Positions 5,245 to 5,694 of a stretch of DNA of 5,694 nucleotides are shown piece by piece; the first letter of the stretch is position 1, and every line of letters begins with the position of its first letter. The DNA is from an uncultured Thermomicrobiales bacterium (GTDB taxonomy: Bacteria; Chloroflexota; Chloroflexia; Thermomicrobiales; UBA6265): positions 1 through 5,694 of the forward strand of contig CADCWK010000187.1 in assembly GCA_902806375.1 (NCBI GenBank), given 5' to 3'. The notes under the pieces are model-generated. The model had not been told where the DNA came from, ran no database searches, and saw only the letters and a program-made list of their open reading frames with translations. Both the position numbers and the translations under genes were made by a program.

Positions 5245-5694
5245 ATGAGACAGGACGGGCCACCGACACTGTTCGTCGCCCCCGGTGACGAGGCAAGGTT
5301 CTGGCTGGCGAACGAGTTGATGACCCTGATTGCGACCGGCGACGATACCGGCAACCGGTATGCGCTCACCGATTCGGTCGTCCCTCCGATGGGCGAGCCG
5401 CCCCTTCACGTTCATCACCGGGAAGATGAGGGGTTCTGGGTCAATGAAGGCGATCTGGAGATCGACGTGGGAACCGGGCACTTCTTGGTGCCCGCCGGGT
5501 CATTCGTTCACCTGCCCAAGGGATTGCGAACGTGGGCAGCCGATCGGCGCGGTTCCTGACGATGCTGGTGCCGGCCGGCCTGGAGAAACTCTTCCTAGAG
5601 ATCGGCAAACCTGGCCTGGACGTGGACTCCCCACCACCCTCTGACCAGGATGACTACGAACGGCTCGTTTTGGTCGCCTCGAAGTATGGTGTCC
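5245..5694 (+). pseudogene. Cupin-domain protein gene broken by a short deletion and frameshift; runs off the window
   Basis: The ATG at 5245 has GGGGAG five bases upstream. It opens a frame encoding a single-domain cupin, probably a metal-binding small-molecule dioxygenase-like or binding protein. Motif 1 is intact: Gly50, His55, His57, Glu62 and Gly69 (LHVHHREDE). Motif 2 begins normally (GSFVHLPKG, 85-93) but the frame then reads LRTWAADRRGS and stops at 5559, for 104 residues. From 5526 another frame continues the family sequence to the window end without a stop: ANVGSRSARFLTMLVPAGLE, then KLFLEIGKP. Canonical motif 2 reads PxG, two residues, His, three residues, Asn. Five codons belong between the Gly of PKG and the Ala of ANVG; only two bases remain, so about 13 bases are missing, including the metal-binding His. 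An ATG at 5083 in the same frame abuts the tRNA, has no binding site and is rejected. Codon use is less GC-biased than in the neighbours. Confidence 0.8.

Overview
The window is high-GC bacterial DNA: sampled coding stretches run about 62-73% G+C, and the first 180 bases about 50%. It carries two transcription units for exported dehydrogenases, a tRNA gene and the start of a broken cupin gene. All supported genes are on the + strand. Pro/Thr/Ala/Glu linkers of the type ATPEATP occur in two unrelated exported proteins. Together with the base composition, this makes me suspect a Chloroflexota bacterium of the Thermomicrobia type. That is an inference from style, with no marker gene behind it.

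Layout. 1-245 is a non-coding, AT-richer leader with a possible -10 box. 246-704 and 717-2999 are a tight two-gene operon. It encodes the [2Fe-2S] subunit and the Tat-exported molybdopterin-binding subunit of an isoquinoline 1-oxidoreductase/aldehyde-dehydrogenase-like molybdenum hydroxylase. No FAD subunit gene is present. 3000-3355 is a 356-base gap rich in inverted repeats: a 17-bp UUCG-capped hairpin just after the operon, a long bulged stem at 3189-3271, a promoter candidate, and a small hairpin beside the next ribosome binding site. 3356-4816 encodes a secreted glucose/sorbosone (PQQ-dependent sugar) dehydrogenase-family protein with a Pro/Glu/Thr-rich tail. A strong terminator follows at 4841-4897. 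5006-5078 is tRNA-Arg(TCT). 5245 to the window end is a cupin gene whose reading frame breaks at about 5524. The break is explained by a short deletion that also removed the conserved motif-2 histidine.

How it fits together. Both enzymes should act outside the cytoplasmic membrane and oxidise small organic substrates (aldehydes or N-heterocycles, and sugars or alcohols). Each would pass electrons to a carrier not encoded here. Whether they cooperate is not shown: a hairpin and a separate promoter candidate lie between them, so co-regulation is uncertain.

I see no defence system, mobile element, CRISPR array or clearly new multi-gene system. The points most worth a second look are the cupin deletion, the bulged stem upstream of the sugar dehydrogenase, the competing hairpins upstream of the cupin gene, and the linkers shared by the exported proteins.
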